Source: JANRLL01 sp033762715
GTDB lineage: Bacteria > Pseudomonadota > Alphaproteobacteria > Rickettsiales > SXRF01
NCBI GenBank assembly: GCA_033762715.1
Contig: JANRLL010000009.1
Coordinates: forward strand, 4,464-68,463
DNA length: 64,000 nucleotides
Direction: 5' to 3'
The position numbers were made by a program, and so were the translations under genes. The notes beneath the pieces are model-generated. The model was not told the DNA's origin. It saw only the letters and a program-made list of their open reading frames with translations, and did no database searches. Shown here piece by piece: positions 16,830 to 24,557 of the stretch (position 1 is its first letter; every line of letters starts with the position of its first letter).

Positions 16830-18359
16830 ATGGATATCCGTCCGTCGGAAATTTCAGACATTCTTAAAAAGCAAATCACGCAGTTTGGCGCCGATGCTGA
16901 ACTCAGCGAAACCGGTCAGGTGGTATCGGTAGGCGACGGTATTGCAACCGTATATGGCCTGGAAAACATCCAAGCGGGTGAGACGGTCGAATTCTCCAAT
17001 GGCATGAAAGGCATGGCGCTCAACCTGGCTTCAGACAATGTCGGTGTGGTAATTTTCGGCGATGACCGCTCGGTCAAAGAAGGCGATACGGTAAAACGTA
17101 CCAATACCATTATGGATTGCCCCGTGGGCAAAGGTTTGCTCGGCCGCGTGGTTGACGCGCTGGGTAACCCTATCGATGGCAAGGGTCCGCTCAAAGACGT
17201 GAAACGTTCGCGCGTGGAAATCAAAGCGCCTGGCATTATCGCCCGTAAATCGGTACATGAGCCGATGTCGACCGGTATTAAATCGATCGATGCGCTGATT
17301 CCAATCGGCCGCGGCCAACGCGAATTGATCATTGGTGACCGTCAAACCGGTAAAACGGCGATCGCAGTCGATACCATCTTGAACCAAAAAGCGATCAATG
17401 CCGGCAATGACGAAAGCAAAAAACTCTATTGTATCTATGTAGCGGTTGGTCAGAAACGCTCAACGGTTGCGCAAGTGGTGCGTAAACTGGAAGAAGCAGG
17501 CGCGCTGCAATATACCATCGTGGTGGCAGCTACCGCGTCGGAACCAGCGCCGTTGCAATTCTTGGCGCCTTATACCGGTTGCGCGATGGGCGAATTCTTC
17601 CGCGATAACGGCATGCATGCGCTGATCATTTATGATGATCTGTCTAAACAAGCGGTGGCTTACCGCCAAATGTCGCTGCTGCTGCGCCGTCCACCAGGAC
17701 GCGAAGCGTATCCTGGCGACGTATTCTACATTCACTCGCGCTTGCTCGAGCGTGCGGCAAAAATGTCTGATAAAGAAGGCGCTGGTTCGCTTACCGCATT
17801 GCCGGTGATTGAAACCCAAGCCGGTGACGTATCGGCTTATATCCCTACCAACGTGATCTCGATCACCGACGGTCAGATCTTCTTGGAAACCGATTTGTTC
17901 TATAAAGGTATCCGTCCGGCGGTCAACGTGGGTCTTTCCGTATCGCGCGTAGGTTCTTCGGCGCAGGTAAAGGCGATGAAACAAGTGGCCGGCTCGATTA
18001 AGCTGGAGCTTGCGCAATATCGTGAGATGGAAGCATTCGCTCAGTTTGGTTCGGACTTGGATCCAGCGACGCAAAAATTGCTCGCCCGCGGCCAGCGTCT
18101 GACCGAACTGCTCAAACAGCCGCAATATTCGCCGCTTTCGACCGCAGAAGAAGTCTGCGTGATTTATGCCGGTGTGAAAGGCTATTTGGACCGGATCGCC
18201 ACCAAAGATGTCGGCAAATTTGAACAGGCGCTGCTGCAAGATCTGCGCACGTCCAACAAAGATATGCTGGATGAACTCACCAGCAAAAACGTGCTAAGCG
18301 ATACGGTGGAAGCCAAGTTGAAAGCGCTGCTCGAAACCTTAGTGAAACGGTTTGCGTAA
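16830..18359 (+). CDS. atpA: ATP synthase F1 alpha subunit
   Basis: The 509-residue non-catalytic nucleotide-binding subunit of F1. The P-loop is GDRQTGKTAIA near residue 170-180. The signature PAVNVGLSVSRVGSSAQ and the arginine finger lie near residue 365-375. The beta-barrel N-terminus (GQVVSVGDGIATVYGL) is intact. GAAGGAG stands 11 nt before ATG 16830. It has full length and no insertions, and lies 33 nt after atpH and 6 nt before atpG. Confidence 0.98.
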   Translation: MDIRPSEISDILKKQITQFGADAELSETGQVVSVGDGIATVYGLENIQAGETVEFSNGMKGMALNLASDNVGVVIFGDDRSVKEGDTVKRTNTIMDCPVGKGLLGRVVDALGNPIDGKGPLKDVKRSRVEIKAPGIIARKSVHEPMSTGIKSIDALIPIGRGQRELIIGDRQTGKTAIAVDTILNQKAINAGNDESKKLYCIYVAVGQKRSTVAQVVRKLEEAGALQYTIVVAATASEPAPLQFLAPYTGCAMGEFFRDNGMHALIIYDDLSKQAVAYRQMSLLLRRPPGREAYPGDVFYIHSRLLERAAKMSDKEGAGSLTALPVIETQAGDVSAYIPTNVISITDGQIFLETDLFYKGIRPAVNVGLSVSRVGSSAQVKAMKQVAGSIKLELAQYREMEAFAQFGSDLDPATQKLLARGQRLTELLKQPQYSPLSTAEEVCVIYAGVKGYLDRIATKDVGKFEQALLQDLRTSNKDMLDELTSKNVLSDTVEAKLKALLETLVKRFA

Positions 18360-18365
18360 CCTGTC

Positions 18366-19241
18366 ATGCCGTCACTAAAGGAGCTTAAAAACCGCATCAA
18401 GTCGATTAAGTCGACGCAGAAGATCACCAAAGCGCAAAAGATGGTGGCGGCAAGCAAGTTGCGCCGTGCACAGGAACAGGCTGAAGCTGCTCGCCCTTAT
18501 ACCGAGGCGATGGAGCGCTTATTGGAATCGCTGGCATCGGGCATCAGCGAAGGCGCGTTGGCCCCGCCTTTATTGGTCGGCACCGGTAAGCAAGAGACGC
18601 ACCTGATTATTGTTGCTACTTCCGATCGCGGTTTGTGCGGTGCGTTTAACAGCTCGATCGTGCGCGCGGTGCGTCGTAAGGTGCGTGAATTGCGCACCAA
18701 CGGTACGGTGGTGAAGCTGATTTGCATTGGCCGCAAAGGCTATGAACAGCTGCAAGGCGAATTTGGTTCGCTGATTATCGCTAAATCCGAATTGAAAAAT
18801 AAAATCAGCTATGCTGATGCTGAAGCGATGGCTGCACGCATCCTGGCATTATTTGAAGCCGGTGATTTCGATGTGGCGCACATCGTTTATAATAAATTCC
18901 GCTCTGCTATTTCGCAGATCGTAACCTTCCAGCAACTTATTCCACTGCCGCCGCCGGAAGTGACCGAAGACACCCATCCTGCCATTGCCCCCTATGACTA
19001 CGAGCCCAATGAAAATGAGATTTTAGCTGATTTATTGCCGCGCAATCTGGGCGTGCAGATTTATCATGCGCTCTTAGAAAATGCCGCGTCTGAACAAGGC
19101 GCGCGTATGACTGCGATGGATAATGCGACTCGCAATGCCGGTGAGATGATCAAGAAACTCACCATTAAATATAACCGCACGCGTCAAGCGGCGATTACCA
19201 AAGAACTGATCGAAATTATTTCCGGCGCGGAAGCCGTATAG
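18366..19241 (+). CDS. atpG: ATP synthase F1 gamma subunit
   Basis: The 291-residue central rotor shaft of F1. It has the characteristic N-terminal coiled coil (LKELKNRIKSIKSTQKITKA, then MVAASKLRRAQ) and the C-terminal counterpart (MTAMDNATRNAGEMIKKL, then YNRTRQAAITKELIEI). The central Rossmann-like part has SDRGLCGAFNSS. Length is typical. It lies between atpA and atpD with 6- and 18-nt gaps, ensuring coordinated translation. Confidence 0.97.
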   Translation: MPSLKELKNRIKSIKSTQKITKAQKMVAASKLRRAQEQAEAARPYTEAMERLLESLASGISEGALAPPLLVGTGKQETHLIIVATSDRGLCGAFNSSIVRAVRRKVRELRTNGTVVKLICIGRKGYEQLQGEFGSLIIAKSELKNKISYADAEAMAARILALFEAGDFDVAHIVYNKFRSAISQIVTFQQLIPLPPPEVTEDTHPAIAPYDYEPNENEILADLLPRNLGVQIYHALLENAASEQGARMTAMDNATRNAGEMIKKLTIKYNRTRQAAITKELIEIISGAEAV

Positions 19242-19259
19242 AATTGTAAGGAGACGATA

Positions 19260-20690
19260 ATGAGTAAAGCTAACACAGGTATTATCACCCAAGTCATTGG
19301 TGCGGTAGTGGACGTAAAATTTCCATCGGGCAAACTGCCTGCGATCTTAAACGCGCTCACCACCAAAAATGATGGCAAAGAGCTGGTGCTCGAAGTAGCC
19401 CAGCATCTGGGCGAATCGTCAGTGCGCACCATTGCAATGGATTCTACCGACGGTCTGACTCGTGGCCAAGAAGTAAGCGATACCGGCAATGCGATCTTGG
19501 TTCCCGTGGGTCGCGAAACTCTGGGCCGTATTATGAACGTGGTGGGTGAGCCGATCGACGAACGCGGCCCCATTGGCAATAAGCTGACCGCTCCTATCCA
19601 TAACGAAGCGCCAAGCTTTGCCGATCAATCGACCAAAACCGAAATTCTGGTGACCGGTATTAAAGTAATCGACCTGCTCGCACCTTACGTAAAAGGTGGC
19701 AAGATTGGTCTCTTCGGTGGTGCAGGTGTGGGTAAAACCGTACTGATCATGGAGCTGATCAATAATATCGCGAAAGCGCATGGTGGTGTATCGGTATTTG
19801 CCGGTGTGGGTGAGCGTACCCGCGAAGGTAACGATCTGTACCATGAGATGATGGAATCGGGCGTTATCAATTCGGAAGATCCAAGCAAATCGAAAATCGC
19901 GCTGGTGTATGGCCAGATGAACGAGCCTCCTGGAGCGCGTGCGCGTGTGGCACTCACGGGTCTGACCCAAGCAGAATATTTCCGCGATAAAGAAAACCAA
20001 GACGTACTCTTCTTCGTCGACAACATCTTCCGCTTTACCCAAGCGGGTTCGGAAATGTCGGCGCTGCTTGGCCGTATTCCTTCGGCGGTAGGTTATCAGC
20101 CGACGCTATCGACCGACATGGGTCAGATGCAAGAGCGTATTACCTCAACCAAAAACGGCTCGATCACCTCGGTGCAAGCCGTATACGTACCGGCGGACGA
20201 TTTGACCGATCCGGCGCCTGCTACCACCTTCGCCCATTTGGACGCAACCACGGTACTGTCGCGCCAGATCGCGGAATTGGGTATTTATCCGGCGGTGGAT
20301 CCGCTCGATTCAACCTCGCGCGTACTGGATCCGCAAATCCTGGGTGATGAGCATTATCACGTTGCCCGCGAAGTGCAGCGCATTCTGCAAACCTATAAAT
20401 CGCTGCAAGACATTATCGCGATTCTGGGTATGGATGAGCTCTCGGAAGAAGATAAGCTGGTTGTATCGCGCGCTCGTAAGATCCAACGCTTCTTGTCACA
20501 GCCGTTCCACGTAGCGGAAGTGTTCACCGGCTCGCCTGGTAAACTTGTTTCATTGGCTGACACCATCTCTGGCTTCAAAGGTATTTGCGAAGGCAAATAC
20601 GATGATCTGCCAGAAGCATCGTTCTACATGGTGGGCAGCATTGACGAAGCGGTTGCCAAAGCGAAGAAGATGATCGCGGAAGCAGCATAA
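19260..20690 (+). CDS. atpD: ATP synthase F1 beta subunit
   Basis: The 476-residue catalytic subunit. Walker A is GGAGVGKTVL near residue 158, followed by the GERTREGNDLY loop with the catalytic Glu and Arg, Walker B (VLFFVDNIFRFTQAG) and the PSAVGYQPTL signature. AAGGAG is 8 nt upstream of ATG 19260. It is codon-optimised, as expected for an abundant protein. A palindromic element begins on its stop codon and fills most of the gap to atpC. Confidence 0.98.
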   Translation: MSKANTGIITQVIGAVVDVKFPSGKLPAILNALTTKNDGKELVLEVAQHLGESSVRTIAMDSTDGLTRGQEVSDTGNAILVPVGRETLGRIMNVVGEPIDERGPIGNKLTAPIHNEAPSFADQSTKTEILVTGIKVIDLLAPYVKGGKIGLFGGAGVGKTVLIMELINNIAKAHGGVSVFAGVGERTREGNDLYHEMMESGVINSEDPSKSKIALVYGQMNEPPGARARVALTGLTQAEYFRDKENQDVLFFVDNIFRFTQAGSEMSALLGRIPSAVGYQPTLSTDMGQMQERITSTKNGSITSVQAVYVPADDLTDPAPATTFAHLDATTVLSRQIAELGIYPAVDPLDSTSRVLDPQILGDEHYHVAREVQRILQTYKSLQDIIAILGMDELSEEDKLVVSRARKIQRFLSQPFHVAEVFTGSPGKLVSLADTISGFKGICEGKYDDLPEASFYMVGSIDEAVAKAKKMIAEAA

Positions 20691-20810
20691 TTACTAGCTA
20701 TGTTGGATAGCTTGCTTGCTTTATCTCTCTTCCGTTGCTCACGTACTCTAGACGTACGCTGCGCTACGGATCTCGATAAAGCGGTGCATCTATCTCAACC
20801 TAGCGTAATT
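20689..20810. repeat. Palindromic element copy 1 (atpD-atpC gap)
   Basis: About 122 bp of interrupted inverted repeat. Outer arms AATTAC (20689-20694) and GTAATT (20805-20810) continue imperfectly inward (TAGCTATGTTGGATAG against CTATCTCAACCTAGC). An inner stem CTTTATC pairs with GATAAAG, and the core has ACGTACTCTAGACGTACG around a GTAC...GTAC stem. The same layout recurs at 23876, 55312 and 62750, but this is the most divergent copy. It begins at the last two bases of the atpD stop codon. Confidence 0.7.
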
Positions 20811-20827
20811 GAATAGGGAATAAAAAT

Positions 20828-21214
20828 ATGAAGCTGAAACTCATCACGCCAGAAAAAGCCTTCTTCATTGGCCAAGTGGATACGGTGACCGTTCCTGGTT
20901 CCCAAGGTGAGTTTGGCGTATTGGATGGCCATACGCCGTTTGTGTCCACCTTGCGCCCAGGCATTGTCACCATTGAGCAAACTGGTGGCGAGACGCGTAA
21001 AATACTGGTGCTCTCGGGCATTGCTGAAGTTGATCCCGAGCATTGCGTGGTGCTGGCAGAAACAGCCATTGATGTCACCCAGGTGACCCAGACCGAGGCG
21101 CAGACCAAGCTGCAAGAAGCGAAAAAGCTGACTGATGAGGCCGTGACGGAAGCAGAAAAGAAAGATGCTGCCTTTAAGCTTTCGGTGGCAGAAACCCTGG
21201 TTCAGGCCCTCTAA
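20828..21214 (+). CDS. atpC: ATP synthase F1 epsilon subunit
   Basis: The 128-residue epsilon subunit, a rotor component and brake on ATP hydrolysis. The N-terminal beta sandwich is clear (GSQGEFGVLDGHTPFVSTL is the family signature). The C-terminal helical hairpin (EAQTKLQEAKKLTDEAVTEA) is present and of usual length. ATG 20828 has GGGAA upstream. It is separated from atpD by 137 bp holding a long palindrome, an unusual gap inside this operon, which could attenuate or process the transcript. Confidence 0.95.
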   Translation: MKLKLITPEKAFFIGQVDTVTVPGSQGEFGVLDGHTPFVSTLRPGIVTIEQTGGETRKILVLSGIAEVDPEHCVVLAETAIDVTQVTQTEAQTKLQEAKKLTDEAVTEAEKKDAAFKLSVAETLVQAL

Positions 21215-21252
21215 CCTATAATGCGTACGCTCTGAACGCTGCCTATGGCGCG

Positions 21253-21280
21253 GCAAATCGGGCTTTCGGCCTCGATTTGC
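21253..21280 (+). terminator. Hairpin after the atp operon
   Basis: GCAAATCG (21253-21260) pairs with CGATTTGC (21273-21280), with GGC/GCC extending the stem inward around a short loop. There is no T-run (TATAATTT follows), so it may be a transcript-end stabiliser or weak terminator rather than a classic Rho-independent one. Confidence 0.45.
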
Positions 21281-21335
21281 TATAATTTGGCACAGCTCTT
21301 GCAATCCTTATGGGGCATCCTTAAGGAGACATGTT

Positions 21336-21725
21336 ATGACGTCATCTATTACCATTTATCCGGAGACTTCCAATCCGCCGCCCGCTCAGGCTTTAAAAGC
21401 CAAAGCGCCCAATCTGGTGAATGATAATTTCTTTGCCAGCTTTAGCGATGCATTGGATGTGATCAATCCGCTGCAACATATACCGGTGGTCTCGGATGCC
21501 TACCGCGCCATGACACAAGATACAATTTCCCCGGGTTCAAAACTGTTAGGCGGTGCGTTGTTTGGTGGCCCTATTGGCTTTGCCTCGGCCTTGCTTAGCG
21601 CCATTTTTCAAGATGTATCGGGTGATACGGTGGGTGGTCAGCTCTATGCGATGATGGATGATGGCCCAGAAATATCGACCGAGAATGCCGCGTCTGCCTA
21701 TCAAAATACCTATCAACTCTTATAA
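21336..21725 (+). CDS. Conserved alphaproteobacterial protein, unknown function
   Basis: A 129-residue protein. A proline-rich N-terminus is followed by a conserved-looking core at residues 40-95: INPLQHIPVVSDAYRAMTQD, then ISPGSKLLGGALFGGPIG, a glycine-rich hydrophobic segment that may insert into or lie on the membrane. I recall similar proteins in alphaproteobacteria, all annotated hypothetical. AAGGAG lies 9 nt before ATG 21336. It converges with yggS, and the two ends overlap by 6 bp. Confidence 0.75.
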   Translation: MTSSITIYPETSNPPPAQALKAKAPNLVNDNFFASFSDALDVINPLQHIPVVSDAYRAMTQDTISPGSKLLGGALFGGPIGFASALLSAIFQDVSGDTVGGQLYAMMDDGPEISTENAASAYQNTYQLL

Positions 21726-22379
21726 TCGCTCGCCGAATAAGGCCGTGCCAATCCGCACGCAGCTTGAACCCATGCGTATGGCCGTTTCGTAATCGTTGCT
21801 CATGCCCATGCTTAGCTGGTTGAGGCCGTGATTGCCCGCGATTTTTTTGAGCAAGGCAAAATGCGGAGCCGGCGCCTGCTCGGCCGGCGGTACACACATA
21901 AGCCCCACCACCGGCAACCCCAATGTCTTGAGGCAATAGTCAATAAAGCGCTCGGCATCTTTCGGGCTGATACCTGATTTTTGGGGCTCATCGCCGATAT
22001 TGACCTGAATGAAGAACTGTTTGCTTCCGCCGCTCGTATATTGTTTGGCTATCTCATCGGCAAGCTTGGGTCTATCTAAGGTCTGGATGACATCAAACAA
22101 CTCCAGTGCTGGTTTGACCTTGTTGCTTTGCAAAGGCCCAATCAAATGCAGCTGGATATGCGGGTGTTTTTTCTTAATTTCTGGCCATTTTTCATATGCT
22201 TCCTGTACACGGTTCTCACCAAAATAGGTAAGGCCCGCTGCAATGGCTTCTTCTATAATAGCCAGGCCTTGTCCTTTGCTTGCCCCCAGGATCAGGGGAG
22301 TCTTATAAGACAAGCTATTGTCTTTACCTAATTTATCGATCTTTCCTTGAATGGAACGGAGGCGGTCTGCAAGAGTCAT
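21720..22379 (-). CDS. yggS: YggS-family pyridoxal phosphate-binding protein
   Basis: A 219-residue protein of the PLPBP family that keeps the PLP pool in balance. It is a single alanine-racemase-like TIM barrel without the second domain. The PLP lysine is in LILGASKGQG near residue 35, where most members have AVSKT; the change around the lysine is notable but the lysine is kept. Other signatures are YFGENRVQEA, HLIGPLQSNK, QVNIGDEPQKSG and LSMGMSNDYETAI. It usually neighbours cell-division or proline genes, but here stands alone on the minus strand. Confidence 0.93.
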   Translation of the reverse strand: MTLADRLRSIQGKIDKLGKDNSLSYKTPLILGASKGQGLAIIEEAIAAGLTYFGENRVQEAYEKWPEIKKKHPHIQLHLIGPLQSNKVKPALELFDVIQTLDRPKLADEIAKQYTSGGSKQFFIQVNIGDEPQKSGISPKDAERFIDYCLKTLGLPVVGLMCVPPAEQAPAPHFALLKKIAGNHGLNQLSMGMSNDYETAIRMGSSCVRIGTALFGERL

Positions 22380-22652
22380 ATAGAAAGCTATCCCACTGTC
22401 TTTATTATTAAAAAACCGTTAAAAAACCAGGCCTATATAGCCGATTTTGTTGCCATATTGCAACAGCCAGAGTTAAAAGCTCCCCATTTTCCATTCATCC
22501 TGCCCTTACGACTTGCCATGCGAAATAGTTTCAACAATATTGCGTTCAGGTAAATGCATGGGGTATATCGCCCTGTGTATCCTAGAGTGTCTTATTAAGA
22601 GCGATAAACTTAAGGTAAGCCACATTCTTATAACTTAAAAGGGAATGATACT

Positions 22653-23798
22653 ATGAAAAAAATTCTTCTTGGTACCTCTACCCTCATCAGCGCGGTGAGC
22701 CTGTTCGCAGGTGCTGCAGCTGCTGAGACTCCGAAGGTTACCCTCGGTGGCGTTGCTGACTTCCAAGTTGGCTACGTTAGCGAAGACCTCGACACCAACC
22801 AACGCGCTCAAGCTTTCCGCAGCGATACCGAAGTAACGGTTCGTGTTGATGGCAAAACCGATGGCGGTCTGGGCTACGGCGCTGGCGTGGATATCGAAAC
22901 CGATACCACTGCTGATGCTTATACCCAAGGCACCAATGCTAGCAAAACCTTCCTTTATGTTGAAGGCGCTAACTGGGGTCGTGTTGAAGCTGGTTCAACC
23001 ACTGGTGCTGCTACCGCACTCAAAGTTGATGCTTCTCGCATCGCTCGTGCGACCGGCGGTATCGATGGCGATTTCACCTATTTCCTCGATGCTCCTGGTA
23101 CCCAATATCTCGTAACTCCTGATCTCGTTCTGGATTACGGTGCTGGTACTCTGGGTAACGAATCTCAAGAAAACGCTAACAAAGTTAGCTACTACACCCC
23201 ACGTTTTGCTGGCTTCCAAGCTGGTATCAGCTACATCGTTGACCTGAACCGTGGTCAAGGCGTGAACCGCTTTGATAATAACACCGGTGCTGGTGGCGTT
23301 GCTGTAGCTTCTGCTGTTGATAACATCTTCGAAGGTGGCATCAACTATGAAGGTAAATTCGGTGATGTTGGCTTTGCTGCTGCTGTTACCGGCACCACCG
23401 GTAGTGCAACTGTTGCTACTACGGAAGATCTCCGCGCTTGGAACGCTGGTGCTAAACTCTCTTACCAAGGCTTCAGCGTTGCTGGTTCTTATGGTGATTG
23501 GGGTGATAGCCTCCGTACGGCCACTGATGGTACCGATGAAACCAGCTACTGGACTGCTGGTCTCGCTTATGAAACCGGTCCGTTCGGTGCTAGCGTAACC
23601 TACTTAAGCAGCGAATACGACATCGCTTCTACCACGACCGATGCTGAATTCACTAACATCGCTGTGGGTGTAGACTACAAACTGGCTCCTGGTCTGACTC
23701 CATATGCTGAAGTTAACTTCATCGAATTCGACGAAGCAACTGCAGCATCTGATAACGACGCTACCGTCTTTATCGCTGGTACTCAGCTGAGCTTCTAA
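22653..23798 (+). CDS. Major outer-membrane porin
   Basis: A 381-residue porin of the Gram-negative porin family. Signal peptide MKKILLGTSTLISAVSLFAG is followed by cleavage near AAAAE. The mature protein is a run of amphipathic beta strands (VTLGGVADFQVGYVSE) ending FIAGTQLSF, the terminal phenylalanine needed for barrel assembly. Codon use is strongly biased to GCT, GGT, CTC and AAC, unlike its neighbours, which marks very high expression. An AAAAGGGA ribosome site lies 10 nt upstream. The 273-bp upstream region has no gene and probably carries the promoter and leader; a strong terminator follows. Confidence 0.92.
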   Translation: MKKILLGTSTLISAVSLFAGAAAAETPKVTLGGVADFQVGYVSEDLDTNQRAQAFRSDTEVTVRVDGKTDGGLGYGAGVDIETDTTADAYTQGTNASKTFLYVEGANWGRVEAGSTTGAATALKVDASRIARATGGIDGDFTYFLDAPGTQYLVTPDLVLDYGAGTLGNESQENANKVSYYTPRFAGFQAGISYIVDLNRGQGVNRFDNNTGAGGVAVASAVDNIFEGGINYEGKFGDVGFAAAVTGTTGSATVATTEDLRAWNAGAKLSYQGFSVAGSYGDWGDSLRTATDGTDETSYWTAGLAYETGPFGASVTYLSSEYDIASTTTDAEFTNIAVGVDYKLAPGLTPYAEVNFIEFDEATAASDNDATVFIAGTQLSF

Positions 23799-23825
23799 TT
23801 CTCGCAAGAGAATTGGACAAGGATC

Positions 23826-23852
23826 AAGGGCGGTGCTTGCACCGCCCTTTTT
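23826..23852 (+). terminator. Rho-independent terminator of the porin gene
   Basis: AAGGGCGGTG (23826-23835) pairs perfectly with CACCGCCCTT (23840-23849) around a 4-nt loop, ending in a run of T (23848-23852). A second small hairpin with a GCAA loop (23799-23814) lies directly after the stop codon. Confidence 0.9.
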
Positions 23853-23875
23853 CTTTAGCTAATATCGGGCTCTCG

Positions 23876-24003
23876 TTAGAGCGCTTTCATTTTGCCTTTT
23901 ACAGCGCCTGCCTGCGGTCTCGCCGTGCTCATGTACTTCCAATGTACACCCCGCTCGCCTCGCCTTGGCATGCATCTGTAAAAACAAAAGCAAAACGCTC
24001 TAA
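23876..24003. repeat. Palindromic element copy 2 (porin-DUF3576 gap)
   Basis: 128 bp. Outer arms TTAGAGCG...TTTTACAG (23876-23904) and CTGTAAAA...CGCTCTAA (23976-24003) pair with a few mismatches. The core (CGGTCTCGCCGTGCTCATGTAC, written here as 23914-23935) is identical to copy 3, with TGTACA (23943-23948) completing the inner stem. The right part CCGCTCGCCTCGCCTTGGC also matches copy 3. It lies just beyond the porin terminator. Confidence 0.85.
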
Positions 24004-24045
24004 ATAAGCCAATCGAATACATTGTCGTTAATACGTTGAGGTTCC

Positions 24046-24555
24046 ATGAAAAAATATATTATTGCTCTAATAGCGCTCACCAGCATGACGGCTTGTAGCG
24101 ATGTTAAAAAAGAGTCAGCTGGCCAACCGATGAGCGCGGAAGATCAGCTCAAAGCCAGCCGCGGCAAACTCACCGGTGATGATGGCATCTTGCTTGCCGG
24201 CCGCCGTTCGGATGAAGCTGCCAGCGCCTCGCCGCTGGGTGTGAATAGTTATCTATGGCGCGCAACGCTCGACACGCTCTCATTCATGCCGTTGGTTTCG
24301 GCTGATCCCTTTGGCGGTGTGATCATCACCGACTGGTATGAAGATCCCAAAACCCCAGGCGAACGCTTCAAAATCAATGCGCTGATTCTGGATAAAACCT
24401 TGCGTGCCGACGGCGTCAAAATCACGCTCTTTAAGCAACAGCGCGACAAGAAAGACAGCTGGCGGGATATCGCCGTCGATAAAAAACTGGAACGCACCTT
24501 GGAGGATACCATCCTGACCCGCGCGCGCCAATTTAAGGTGGTGCAAGGGAAGTAA
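24046..24555 (+). CDS. DUF3576 lipoprotein
   Basis: A 169-residue lipoprotein of the DUF3576 family, found in alphaproteobacteria and usually next to leuS. The signal peptide MKKYIIALIALTSMTAC has lipobox MTAC (Cys17). Family segments are visible: LGVNSYLWRATLDTLSFMPL and SADPFGGVIITDWY. The ending TILTRARQFKV is typical. Probably an outer-membrane lipoprotein of unknown role; proximity to lptE suggests envelope biogenesis but that is inference. It ends 2 nt before leuS, so the two are co-transcribed. Confidence 0.9.
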   Translation: MKKYIIALIALTSMTACSDVKKESAGQPMSAEDQLKASRGKLTGDDGILLAGRRSDEAASASPLGVNSYLWRATLDTLSFMPLVSADPFGGVIITDWYEDPKTPGERFKINALILDKTLRADGVKITLFKQQRDKKDSWRDIAVDKKLERTLEDTILTRARQFKVVQGK

Positions 24556-24557
24556 TC

